Source of the DNA: Chryseobacterium gleum
GTDB lineage: Bacteria; Bacteroidota; Bacteroidia; Flavobacteriales_C; GCA-002722245
Direction: 5' to 3'
Assembly (NCBI GenBank): GCA_945871895.1
Contig: CAMBXP010000019.1
Span: 1 to 34,884 of the forward strand
Length of the DNA: 34,884 bases
A program made the position numbers and the translations under genes. Position 1 is the stretch's first letter, and the number at the start of each line of letters is the position of its first letter. Under the pieces are notes generated by a model that had not been told where the DNA came from, ran no database searches, and saw only the letters and a list, made by a program, of their open reading frames with translations. This document shows positions 26,801 to 34,884 of this stretch, one piece after another.

Positions 26801-29800
26801 CCACAAATATTTCATGTAACGGACTAAGTGATGGAGATGCGACAGCAAGTGCAACAGGGGGAACAGCTCCTTACACTTATATTTGGATTGATGTGGCAGG
26901 AAATCCAACCTCTGCATTTGTAAATAATTTAGCGCCAGGATTGCACCATGTAGAAGTTACAGATGCCAATGGATGTTTTGATACCGCAAGCGTCAATATT
27001 ACTCAACCTACACCACTAAATGCAACAATTAATGCCACAGCCGCAAGTTGTAATGGAAGCTGCAACGGAATAATGAATGCAGGAGTAACAACGGGAGGAA
27101 CCGCTCCTTACAGTTATGTTTGGTACGACGCCGCAAACCAAACTACTGCTCAAATTAGCGGACTCTGCGCTTTTACCCATAACGTTGAAGTTACAGATGC
27201 TAACGGTTGTATTGATAGTGCTGTAGCAACAGTTACCGAACCAACTATGCTAGTAACAACTATGATGGATTCCAATCAAGTAACTTGCGCAGGAATTTGT
27301 GATGGGGATGCAACGGCCAGCGCTGCAGGGGGCATAGGGCCATATACCTATAATTGGTTTACAGCAGGCAATCAAAATACCGCTTTGGCTACAAACCTGT
27401 GTTTTGGAATAAATCAAGTTGAAGTGATTGACTCTAATGGGTGCAAAGACACCGCTCAAGTGAGCATTAGTGCGCCAGTTGTGGTAGTTGCAACAATTAT
27501 AGATTCTACTGTTACGGCGTGCTCTAATGTATGTATCGGTGCCGCAGAAGTTAGTGCGAGTGGCGGCACAGGACCATACACCTACAATTGGTTTACAGCA
27601 GGCAATCAAAGCACTGCTATTGCTACCGCGCTTTGTTTCGGTACACAAAACGTTGAGGTTACAGATGCCAATGGTTGCGTGGCCACTACCCAAGTAAATA
27701 TTGGATTGTCGAATACACCAATAATTGGAACCATTATAGACTCTACAGCTACCTCTTGCGGAGCTGTTTGCACTGGTGCAGCAGAAGTTAGTGCGAGTGG
27801 CGGCACAGGACCATACACCTACAATTGGTTTACAGCAGGCAATCAAAGCACTGCTATTGCTGCCGCGCTTTGTTTCGGTGCACAAAACGTTGAGGTTACA
27901 GATGCCAATGGTTGCGTGGACACTACCCAAGTAAATATTGGATTGTCGAATGACCAAATGGTGATTTCAATGATTGATTCAACAGCTACCTTATGCGTTG
28001 GCTCTTGCGATGGAGCAGCAACAACAAGTGTTTCAGGAGGAAATGCGCCATATACATTTGACTGGTTCATGGCAGGCAACCAAACAGATACTTTAGCCAT
28101 CAACTTATGCCCAGGAATAAATAAGGTGAAAGTTACCGATTCAAATGGATGTATTGATACGGCTCAAGTTTTCATCAATCAACCAACGAGAGTATCTGGT
28201 GCGAGCACATCCACTAATCCAAATTGCAACGGTGAATGCAATGGAACAGCTACTATGGTAGCCGCTGGAGGTGCTGGCGGATACACACATCAATGGAACA
28301 CTGGAAGCGCTTTATCGTCTATCATCAACTTGTGTGCAGGAACCTATGCTGACACCATCACAGATGCCAACGGTTGTAAAGACACTTCGATTGTAATCAT
28401 AACGGATCCTATAGTTTTACAAGCGAATCCTACTTCAACTAGAGTTGCCTGCTTTGGTGACAACAATGGCTCTGTAAATTCAGTTCCTTCTGGTGGAACA
28501 GCACCATACAGCTATCAATGGAATGATGCAGGAAACAGCACTACAAATACTATTTCAGGTTTAAGCGCAGGTGTTTATCAAATTATTGTGAGTGATAGTT
28601 TGGGCTGTTCAGACACATCAGCAGTAACGATAAATACACCAACGCAGCTCAATGTTTCTATCATCGATACAGTGTACACTGTGTGTGTATGCAATGGCTC
28701 AGCTACAGCTAGCGTAAGCGGAGGAACTGCCCCCTACTCTTATTTATGGAATGATTTATCTTCTCAAACCACTGCCCAAGCAACCAATTTATGTGTGGGT
28801 AATTATCGTGTTATCGCAAGTGATTCCTCACTTTGTTTAGATTCTATCAATATTGCAATTCTGGATACTTCCAGCAGTTTTGTCGCGATTACCGCAGATT
28901 CTAACGCAGTTAGCTGCTTCTCAAATTGCGATGGTTCGGCAACAGTGAGAGGAATGAATGGAACGAATCCTTATACTTATTTATGGAACGATCCTTTGGC
29001 ACAAACCGACAGCGTTGCCCTTAATTTATGTGCAGGAAATTACATCGCACAAGTAACCGATAGCAATGGTTGTGTTAGAATTACGCATGCAACCATTAAT
29101 ACTCCTGCAATTGTTGATGGAGCCATTTCAATCGTGCAACTATTATGTAATGGAGATTGTAATGGCATTGCAGCAGTGGTACCTTCAGGGGGAGATGGCG
29201 GACCATATACACATTCATGGAGCACTCTTTCAAGCAATGATTCGATATTTAATGTGTGCGCTGGAACATACTACGACACCATTACTGATGGATCTGGTTG
29301 TGTAGCCGTAATTACTGTTACGTTAGGAGAACCAACACAACTTACGGCTAATACGCTCAAAACAGACATATCGTGTTTCGGGCAAACTAACGGATCTATC
29401 AATGCCAATGCTTCTGGAGGAACCACACCCTATACCTATTTATGGAATGACATTGCAGGAAGCACTAGCTCAACAATATCAGGATTGAGCGCAGGAACTT
29501 ACACTGTTGTCGTTACCGATTCTAATGGCTGCTCATACACCGATTCGGCAACTATTGTAGAACCAACCTTACTTACTTCAAGCATCAGTGACTCTAACAA
29601 TGTGCATTGTAGTTGTGTTGGATTCGCCAATATTAGTGCTAACGGCGGAACATTACCTTACAGCTTCTTGTGGAATGATCCAAGTTTACAAACGGATTCA
29701 ACAGCAGTAAACCTTTGTGCTGGTTTTTATACAGGAACGATTACCGATGCTAATGGCTGTATTACTACCTCTATAGTCAGCATTGTCGATACATCTGGCT

Positions 29801-32800
29801 TCACAGCAAGTATTAGTGATACCAATCATTTGGTGTGCTATGGAGTGTGTATAGGTAGCGCTACAATAAGCGCGTCAGGCGGACTAACACCATATTCCTA
29901 CTCTTGGAATGACCCAGGCGCACAAGCAGATTCAACTGCCATAAATCTTTGCGAAGGTAATTATATTGGAACTGTTACAGATGCCTTAGGTTGCCCATTT
30001 GTATTGCCAATAACTATCTACCAACCCGATTCAATTCATCTTAATATAAGCAGACAAAACGTGAGTTGCTCAGGCTTATGCGATGGCGAGATCATTTCTT
30101 TCACTACAGGAGGCACAGGAAGCACATACAACTACCAATGGAATGACCCTTATCAACAAACTACCGCAATGGCCGATAGTTTGTGTCCAGGAAGCTACAC
30201 AGTTATAGTTACCGATTCGGTAGGATGCACAAATACTACTACAAGAAACATCACAGAGCCAGCACAACTCATTGCCTTTATTTCATCATACAATGATGTT
30301 CAATGCAATGGACTGTGCAATGGATCAATTAACTCTTTAGCTGTTGGAGGAACAGCACCATATAATTATACATGGAACAATTTAGTGAATGCCCAAAATG
30401 TAAATGCACTATGCGCAGATACCTTCTATGTTACTGTGACCGATGCAAATAACTGTGCAGATAGCGCTTCGCAAATAATTGTTGAGCCACTTTTAGCATT
30501 GAGTTCTTCTATTGTAGACAGCACGAATTTACTGTGTAGAAATGTGTGCGACGGTATTGCAACAGTGCGCGCCAATGGAGGAACTGCTGGCTATAACTAC
30601 AATTGGTATACAGCAGGAAACCTAAACGACACCACAGGAATTAATTTATGTGTTGGATTAAATTATGTTGAAATCACAGATTCTAAAGGATGTAAAGATA
30701 CTGCCGAAGTAAATTTGTTTGCACCGCCTTCTATTGTCATCACAACTGAAAATTATAAAAACGTTAGCTGTTTCAACTCTTGCGATGGAGCTATAGATGT
30801 TAGTGTGAGTGGCGGTGTCTCTCCTTACACCATTCAATGGAATGACCCAAGCAACTCAACAGATACTTTCTTAGTTAATTTATGTCCGGGCACCTATAAA
30901 GCAATAGTTAAAGATGCCAATGGCTGCACCGATTCAATTGAATTCATTATCACAGAGCCAAATGCATTAAGCACAGTTGTATCTAATCAAACAAACGTAT
31001 TCTGTCAGAGCTACTGCGATGGTAATGCTACTATACGAGTATCAGGCGGCACTTCTCCATATGCTATTCTATGGCCTAACGCAGGTAATCAAACAGATAG
31101 TACTGCTATTAATTTGTGTGCACAAAGCTATACTTACCAAATAACCGACACCAACAATTGTGTATTTACCGACTCGGTTACTATTTTAAATACGGGCTTG
31201 GCGGCTACTATTGCACAAACTAATGTTACTTGTTTCGGCTTATGCAATGGAGCTGTAACCATTTCTCATACTGGCGGATTAGCTCCTTACACTCATTCGT
31301 GGGCAACTGGAAGCAGCGATTCAACTTTAAGCAACATTTGCGCAGGCAATTACCAAGATACTTTAAGAGATGGCTCAAGCTGCGTTTCAGTAATTGATAT
31401 CGTTATAAGCGCTCCAAATCAATTGAATGCAACTATTGATAGCACAAATATGACTTGTAATACTTTGTGTGATGGAATAATGACAGGTCAGGCTAATGGA
31501 GGAACAGCGCCATACAGCTACCGATGGATAACAGGTAACATTGCTCAACAAACTATAAATAATTTATGTGCAGGATTATATCAAGTAGAAGTTACCGACT
31601 CGTTAGGATGTATCGATAGTGCTGCAGCTACTATTGTTAAACCAGCAGCAATTTCTATTGCACTGAATTCTAAAACCAATACCACTTGTTTTGCACAATG
31701 TGACGCACAAGCCGATGTGCTTGCGACTGGAGGAACAGGGCCATTTACCTACAATTGGAGTGGCGGACAAACGGGCGCGGCTATCAATAATTTATGTGCT
31801 GGAAACGACACCTTAACTGCTACAGATAGCAATAGTTGTAGTGCACAATTGGTAGTTTCCATCTTAGAACCTTCAGCAATACAAATATCATTTAGTGATA
31901 CTGTTCAATTGCTGTGCAGCACCGTTTGCGATGGTGAGGTTCGTGCCGATGTAACAGGAGGAAATGGCTCTTACACCTACTTATGGAATGACCCTTCTGC
32001 TCAAAGTAACAACAAAGCAGTAGGTTTATGCGCAGGAAAATACCAAGTTTTGGTGCAAGATGCCAAAGGATGTCAAGATTCTCTATCTTATAACATCAAT
32101 TCTTTGGGTGCATTCTCGGTAAATATTACCTACACCAATCCTAAATGTTTTGGAGATTGCAATGGTGAAGTAAAAGCTACTCTTATGGGTGGTGTAAAAC
32201 CGTATTTAAGTGTTGTTTGGGGCGGACCAGGAAATGCAGCCGGAAAAACAACCTTAACAGTTAAAGATCTTTGTCAGGGCAATTATTTTGTAACAGCGAC
32301 CGACGCCAACAATTGTCAGACTTCAGATGCTCAGCAGCTTACTACTCCGCCTTTATTAACCCTAACAACCAACAACACAAACCCTTCATGTTTCGGTGTA
32401 TGTAATGGAACTGCTGCCACAACTCCAAATGGTGGAACTGCGCCATATACCTACGATTGGAATGACCCTAATGCTCAAACTACAGCGCAAGCTATAAATC
32501 TTTGCGATGGAGAATGGAAAGTAATTGTAGTAGACGCTAATGGTTGCGCTAAAGCCGACAGTACTGTTCTTTCTGAACCAACCAAATTAATATCAAACAA
32601 CACCACTACACCGGCACAATGTAGCAACACATTCGATGGTGCAATTGTAGAAACGGCATCAGGCGGCACAAGCCCATTGAGTTACTCATGGAGCGGTCCT
32701 GCGGGCTATTCATCTGCAATTGAAGATCCAACAAATGTTTTACCAGGTAGGTACATTTTAACTTTAACCGACGGAAATAACTGTACATTGATTGATACAG

Positions 32801-33534
32801 CAGATATAGCTGCCTCAACTTTTATAAATGCTTTCGCTGGAAATGACACAGCAATTTGTGCAGGCAAAGCACTTACATTATATGGTAGTGGAGGTACAAC
32901 CTATTCATGGAGTACGGGAGAAACAGCGGCAAACATTGTGGTGAATCCGAGTGCTGCAACCACCTACACACTTTATGTAACAAGCGCAGCATGCAAAGAT
33001 ACTGCAACAGTTGTAGTAAATGTTAACGACCAACCAGTTGCTTCTGTTACTATGGATGCCTATCTTGTGCTAGCAGGAAAATCTACCACTTTACATGGCA
33101 CAGGTGCAGGTATAGGAGGAACTTACGATTGGACGCCACCAACAAGTTTAAACGACCCAACGGTGCAAGATCCTATTGCTACACCAACCAGCACAACCAC
33201 CTATTTGTTAACGGTAACCAATGCTTCGGGCTGCTGGGATACTGCATCGACTACTTTAAAAACAGCTATAGATATAACCTTCCCTAACGGTATTACACCT
33301 AATGCCGATGGAAGAAACGATACTTGGGCAATTGATTTAATCGAACAATTTCCGCAATGTCAAGTAGAAATATACAACCGTTGGGGTCAGCTGTTGTTCC
33401 AGTCAACCGGATACGTTCAGCAATGGGATGGTATATTTGATGGAAAACCTTTACCGGTGGGAACTTATTACTACATCATCGATTTAGGACCAGGGTTAAA
33501 AAAATTCACAGGACCAATCACATTAATGCGATAG
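23875..33534 (+). CDS. Giant SprB-repeat surface adhesin with T9SS type B sorting domain
   Basis: A 3219-residue predicted cell-surface protein. The start is TTG at 23875: an in-frame TAA lies at 23863-23865 and the next ATG is about 100 codons on, beyond the signal peptide (1-23, ending LIAA). Order: a WVGNGGNWSDNSHW-type N-terminal domain (about 25-165); 36 SprB-type repeats of about 78 residues (about 172-2981), each with a SCxGxCDG, a GGTxPYTYxW, an NLCAGTY and a TDxxGCxDT block; an Ig-like module (about 2985-3055) and a second (about 3056-3130); and a gliding-motility-associated type B C-terminal domain (about 3134-3219, FPNGITPNADGRND, YNRWGQLLF, PVGTYYYII). Relatives such as SprB of Flavobacterium are motility adhesins moved along the surface. 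Gliding in this organism is not shown. Confidence 0.95.
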   Translation: MNKYFYIQLLILTLSLFSQTLIAANKYWVGNGGNWSDNSHWSLTSGGTSGAAIPSAFDIAVFDQNSFNSANHSVIISENISIGGLDWRNVSLNPTLSADTPVIMTLYGEIYFTKEMTNNFFGKVIFIVEENRGSLGNFQGNFFKREVEFVTDPENIILKKKNRGQKTLTAITSINVTTQNATCGCEGWAKATVVGGTAPFTYSWSGPTPNGKSPGDPYDGEPGDSIYNLCGVSGTGYTIVVSDADGNVDFLSFALSGPSPFLFRVPAAPVHNNCFQSCDGKLKAIGLGGAGIKTYLWNDPLAQTTAQASNLCAGTYTLTITDAAGCQVTYTETVTEPTLLVASISSQTNVSCFGISDASATASGSGGNPGYTFSWYDVTGTPTTATANNLPQGTYHCKITDTHGCVDTATAIITEPTVISLSAITLQNIECANVCIGQISYSGSGGTAPLSHSWYDAPGAPTSSVVNSLCAGTYHVAIADGNGCKDTASTIVTTPAALMTSIVDSTNVLCRGLCTGEATVRATGGVSPYTYFWYNLAGMTDTTATGICAGPSNVQVIDANGCRDSSTVSITQPASTLFANIVDQSNNICSNYCNGDATVRVSGGTIPYTYSWYDAPNLETDTLAANLCTQDYHVEIIDGNGCKDTITASILSAAPLVGAITDSIPLTCLGTCIGSLTVIGSGGTAGYTYNWLTPAVADSNIVSNLCAGTYEVEITDVNGCLDTVSYSLIAPPGVNASISAQANNDCFYICNGSATVLGSGGTPPFVYNWYDALGQSSTSVSNLCNGTYHAEITDGTGCKDTASVIITSPTELIASTADTMVTCVGVCDGKALASATGGTLPYTFYWFVSNHTGPSRSGLCADVLTGYPVKVTDGNGCTDTAWAIINAPTVVTAIVNSSASTSCFGACDGTANVHASGGTSPYAFDWTSAGNQSDSTALNLCAGLQSVKVTDGSGCIDIATVTILQPSKLNASIADSTNISCNGLSDGDATASATGGTAPYTYIWIDVAGNPTSAFVNNLAPGLHHVEVTDANGCFDTASVNITQPTPLNATINATAASCNGSCNGIMNAGVTTGGTAPYSYVWYDAANQTTAQISGLCAFTHNVEVTDANGCIDSAVATVTEPTMLVTTMMDSNQVTCAGICDGDATASAAGGIGPYTYNWFTAGNQNTALATNLCFGINQVEVIDSNGCKDTAQVSISAPVVVVATIIDSTVTACSNVCIGAAEVSASGGTGPYTYNWFTAGNQSTAIATALCFGTQNVEVTDANGCVATTQVNIGLSNTPIIGTIIDSTATSCGAVCTGAAEVSASGGTGPYTYNWFTAGNQSTAIAAALCFGAQNVEVTDANGCVDTTQVNIGLSNDQMVISMIDSTATLCVGSCDGAATTSVSGGNAPYTFDWFMAGNQTDTLAINLCPGINKVKVTDSNGCIDTAQVFINQPTRVSGASTSTNPNCNGECNGTATMVAAGGAGGYTHQWNTGSALSSIINLCAGTYADTITDANGCKDTSIVIITDPIVLQANPTSTRVACFGDNNGSVNSVPSGGTAPYSYQWNDAGNSTTNTISGLSAGVYQIIVSDSLGCSDTSAVTINTPTQLNVSIIDTVYTVCVCNGSATASVSGGTAPYSYLWNDLSSQTTAQATNLCVGNYRVIASDSSLCLDSINIAILDTSSSFVAITADSNAVSCFSNCDGSATVRGMNGTNPYTYLWNDPLAQTDSVALNLCAGNYIAQVTDSNGCVRITHATINTPAIVDGAISIVQLLCNGDCNGIAAVVPSGGDGGPYTHSWSTLSSNDSIFNVCAGTYYDTITDGSGCVAVITVTLGEPTQLTANTLKTDISCFGQTNGSINANASGGTTPYTYLWNDIAGSTSSTISGLSAGTYTVVVTDSNGCSYTDSATIVEPTLLTSSISDSNNVHCSCVGFANISANGGTLPYSFLWNDPSLQTDSTAVNLCAGFYTGTITDANGCITTSIVSIVDTSGFTASISDTNHLVCYGVCIGSATISASGGLTPYSYSWNDPGAQADSTAINLCEGNYIGTVTDALGCPFVLPITIYQPDSIHLNISRQNVSCSGLCDGEIISFTTGGTGSTYNYQWNDPYQQTTAMADSLCPGSYTVIVTDSVGCTNTTTRNITEPAQLIAFISSYNDVQCNGLCNGSINSLAVGGTAPYNYTWNNLVNAQNVNALCADTFYVTVTDANNCADSASQIIVEPLLALSSSIVDSTNLLCRNVCDGIATVRANGGTAGYNYNWYTAGNLNDTTGINLCVGLNYVEITDSKGCKDTAEVNLFAPPSIVITTENYKNVSCFNSCDGAIDVSVSGGVSPYTIQWNDPSNSTDTFLVNLCPGTYKAIVKDANGCTDSIEFIITEPNALSTVVSNQTNVFCQSYCDGNATIRVSGGTSPYAILWPNAGNQTDSTAINLCAQSYTYQITDTNNCVFTDSVTILNTGLAATIAQTNVTCFGLCNGAVTISHTGGLAPYTHSWATGSSDSTLSNICAGNYQDTLRDGSSCVSVIDIVISAPNQLNATIDSTNMTCNTLCDGIMTGQANGGTAPYSYRWITGNIAQQTINNLCAGLYQVEVTDSLGCIDSAAATIVKPAAISIALNSKTNTTCFAQCDAQADVLATGGTGPFTYNWSGGQTGAAINNLCAGNDTLTATDSNSCSAQLVVSILEPSAIQISFSDTVQLLCSTVCDGEVRADVTGGNGSYTYLWNDPSAQSNNKAVGLCAGKYQVLVQDAKGCQDSLSYNINSLGAFSVNITYTNPKCFGDCNGEVKATLMGGVKPYLSVVWGGPGNAAGKTTLTVKDLCQGNYFVTATDANNCQTSDAQQLTTPPLLTLTTNNTNPSCFGVCNGTAATTPNGGTAPYTYDWNDPNAQTTAQAINLCDGEWKVIVVDANGCAKADSTVLSEPTKLISNNTTTPAQCSNTFDGAIVETASGGTSPLSYSWSGPAGYSSAIEDPTNVLPGRYILTLTDGNNCTLIDTADIAASTFINAFAGNDTAICAGKALTLYGSGGTTYSWSTGETAANIVVNPSAATTYTLYVTSAACKDTATVVVNVNDQPVASVTMDAYLVLAGKSTTLHGTGAGIGGTYDWTPPTSLNDPTVQDPIATPTSTTTYLLTVTNASGCWDTASTTLKTAIDITFPNGITPNADGRNDTWAIDLIEQFPQCQVEIYNRWGQLLFQSTGYVQQWDGIFDGKPLPVGTYYYIIDLGPGLKKFTGPITLMR
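27544..27714 (+). repeat. Recently duplicated SprB-repeat segment, copy 1
   Basis: 171 bases in unit 14 match 27781-27951 in unit 15 with three differences. The offset is 237 bp (79 codons), so the frame is kept. Confidence 0.9.
27781..27951 (+). repeat. Recently duplicated SprB-repeat segment, copy 2
   Basis: Second copy of 27544-27714, with three differences in 171 bases. It is far more similar than any other pair of units noticed in the array, which indicates recent duplication or gene conversion. Confidence 0.9.
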
Positions 33535-33537
33535 GGA

Positions 33538-34737
33538 ATGAAAAGAGGAATTAAAATATCAATTATTACAATGTTGTTTAGCGCAATTTCCTTTGCGCAA
33601 CAATTGCCATTGTATTCTAATTATATGATGAACAAATTCATCATTAATCCAGCTGTTACAGGTACACAAGATTATTTCATGGTGGCCACTAACAATCGCT
33701 ACCAATGGGTGGGAGTAACAGATGCACCAAGAACACACATATTAAGCGTTAACGGTCCGCACCGCACCAAAAGCATTGGTTTTGGCGGAGCAGTATTCTC
33801 AGATGTAACTGGTCCAACAAGCCGCACAGGAGCTTTTTTCGCTTACGCCTATCATTTCAAAATCAAAGAAAACGCAAAACTATCTTTAGGTTTATCGGGC
33901 GGTATTATGCAATATAAAGTAGATGGAACACAAATCACTTTAAAAGACGCAGGAGACTTCTCTGTAATGAACTCTGTGCAATCGGCTATTGTTCCCGATT
34001 TCGGATTTGGCGCTTACTATTACACAGAGAAATTTTATGTAGGGTTATCGGTTCCTCAATTCATTCAAAATCGATTGAATTTTTTTGAAACATCGGCGCA
34101 ATCATTAAGCAGATTAACGGGTCATTATTACATTAACGCTGGTAATAAATTCAAAGTAGCGCACGACTGGGAAATTGAACCATCAATTTTATTGAAATGG
34201 GGGCCACCATCTATTCCGCAATTAGATTTAGGAGCAAAAGTAACTTATCAAGAATACCTTTGGGCAGGTATTGCACTACGAACACAAGATGCATTTAGTA
34301 CGATGTTGGGATACAGAACCAAAAACGACAAATTGTTGTTTGCTTACGCCTACGATCAACCTATCACCAGAATTAGAAAATACAGCTATGGCACGCACGA
34401 AATAATGATAGCGGCCAAGTTTGCCAATATTAAATCGGGAGATGAATTAGAATCAATGATCAATAGCGAAAAACAAGAGTTAGCTCAAAATGAATCGCAA
34501 GAAAACATCGATAACAAAAAACTTACAGAACAAGAAAAAAGGGCTGCTGCCTTATTGGTAAAACAACAAAAAGATAAAGCGCTTAGAAATGAAGTTAGAA
34601 GATTAAGAGCAGAGGCTGAAGCATCGGGCTTACAACCCAACGATGCAAGATTTAGCAAGCAACAAAATTATTCTGCTGCTATCAATGCTATTAAAAGCAA
34701 TTATTTAGAGATGGAGAAATTACAAAGCGAAAATTAG
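33538..34737 (+). CDS. PorP/SprF family type IX secretion-associated outer-membrane protein
   Basis: A 399-residue protein with a signal peptide (1-20, ending ISFAQ) and the family opening QLPLYSNYMMNKFIINPAVTG. It continues as an outer-membrane beta barrel to about residue 300 (IGFGGAVFSD, LGLSGGIMQYK, DFGFGAYYY, AYDQPITRI). In Flavobacterium, SprF is needed for secretion or attachment of SprB, and type B sorting-domain cargo is often paired with such a gene. It begins three bases after the adhesin stop, so the two are almost certainly co-translated partners. The last 100 residues are an added charged, probably helical tail (EQEKRAAALLVKQQKDKALR, NEVRRLRAEAEA), longer than usual for the family. 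Confidence 0.93.
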   Translation: MKRGIKISIITMLFSAISFAQQLPLYSNYMMNKFIINPAVTGTQDYFMVATNNRYQWVGVTDAPRTHILSVNGPHRTKSIGFGGAVFSDVTGPTSRTGAFFAYAYHFKIKENAKLSLGLSGGIMQYKVDGTQITLKDAGDFSVMNSVQSAIVPDFGFGAYYYTEKFYVGLSVPQFIQNRLNFFETSAQSLSRLTGHYYINAGNKFKVAHDWEIEPSILLKWGPPSIPQLDLGAKVTYQEYLWAGIALRTQDAFSTMLGYRTKNDKLLFAYAYDQPITRIRKYSYGTHEIMIAAKFANIKSGDELESMINSEKQELAQNESQENIDNKKLTEQEKRAAALLVKQQKDKALRNEVRRLRAEAEASGLQPNDARFSKQQNYSAAINAIKSNYLEMEKLQSEN

Positions 34738-34738
34738 T

Positions 34739-34884
34739 TCATTGCTCTGTTAGTTTAAATCCTGTTCCATGAATATTGATAATTTCTACCGAGGGATCTT
34801 CTTTTAAATACTTTCTCAATTTGGTGATAAATACGTCCATACTTCTTCCTTTAAAATAATCGGTATCTCCCCAAATTACTTTCA
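34739..34884 (-). CDS. OmpR-family response regulator, C-terminal part (partial)
   Basis: On the minus strand, from the window edge to a TGA at 34739-34741, the frame encodes 48 residues of a winged-helix DNA-binding domain: KVIWGDTDYFKGRSMDVFIT, then KLRKYLKEDPSVEIINIHG, then TGFKLTEQ. This is the recognition helix and wing of OmpR/PhoB-type regulators (Trans_reg_C). The receiver domain lies outside the window. Its stop is one base from the stop of the PorP/SprF gene, so the two genes converge with no terminator space between them. Confidence 0.88.
   Translation of the reverse strand, partial: KVIWGDTDYFKGRSMDVFITKLRKYLKEDPSVEIINIHGTGFKLTEQ

Larger units (their letters stand above)
24391..32820 (+). 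repeat. Array of 36 in-frame SprB-type repeats
   Basis: Counted by the GG...Y...W and following TD..GC signatures, there are 36 units of about 235 bp (about 78 residues). Thirty have four cysteines in constant positions (Cys1 SC, Cys2 CDG/CNG, Cys3 NLCAG, Cys4 GC). Units 3, 11, 18, 22 and 36 lack both Cys2 and Cys3. Unit 1 lacks Cys4. DNA identity between most units is low, so the array is old, with one recent duplication at 27544-27951. Confidence 0.9.

Noticed and set aside
27250..27957. Long minus-strand open frame (235 codons) inside the adhesin gene
   Set aside because: It is antisense to the repeat array and repeats with the same period. It reflects codon bias of the Cys/Thr/Gly-rich plus-strand repeats, with no start context or recognisable product.
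24391..32820. Regularly spaced repeats as a possible CRISPR array
   Set aside because: Units are about 235 bp, in frame, diverged in DNA but conserved in protein, inside one open frame. There are no short identical repeats with unique spacers.

Overview
The window looks like chromosomal DNA of a member of the Bacteroidota, probably a flavobacterium-, Chitinophaga- or Cytophaga-like lineage. The evidence is type IX secretion (T9SS) cargo with both type A and type B C-terminal sorting domains, a giant SprB-repeat adhesin followed by a PorP/SprF-family protein, a promoter-like TTG/TAnnTTTG pair, weak or absent Shine-Dalgarno sites and AT-rich DNA. No tRNA, rRNA, CRISPR array, transposase or phage gene was seen. 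A species cannot be named from sequence alone.

Layout. 1-238 holds a palindromic dispersed repeat. 239-5796 (+) carries a phytanoyl-CoA dioxygenase family protein, ferrochelatase (hemH), aminodeoxychorismate synthase component I (pabB), tRNA(Ile)-lysidine synthase (tilS, overlapping pabB by 4 bases), a two-TM membrane protein and a small conserved-looking protein. 5870-7975 (+) is a DsbD-type thiol:disulfide interchange protein. A second copy of the palindromic repeat separates it from a minus-strand pair (nitronate monooxygenase-like enzyme and a small secreted protein). 9705-11958 (+) has a YifB/ComM-type AAA ATPase and a spermidine-synthase-like methyltransferase, separated by a 7-bp tandem repeat. 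12012-15014 (+) is a modular secreted protein (propeller-like region, CSLREA motif, beta-helix, type A sorting domain), convergent with a fatty acid desaturase (-). 16305-22244 (+) is a tight cluster: rluB-like pseudouridine synthase, AsmA-like protein, sensor histidine kinase, hemW. An Lrp/AsnC regulator, a lipoprotein and a small SET-domain protein follow.

The right-hand third is the most remarkable part. A 3219-residue T9SS adhesin (23875-33534) has 36 SprB-type repeats, an N-terminal WxGxxGxW-type domain, two Ig/PKD-like modules and a type B sorting domain. Three bases after its stop begins a PorP/SprF-family gene with an unusual charged C-terminal tail. The SET-domain gene ends 20 bases upstream of the adhesin, so the three may be one transcript. 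The adhesin repeats carry four cysteines each in 30 of 36 copies. Five copies lack exactly the same two cysteines together, which points to a Cys2-Cys3 disulfide added to the usual SprB fold. A convergent OmpR-type response regulator fragment runs off the right edge.

Four genes (pabB, asmA-like, hemW, giant adhesin) must start at TTG, because the motifs needed for function lie upstream of the first in-frame ATG.
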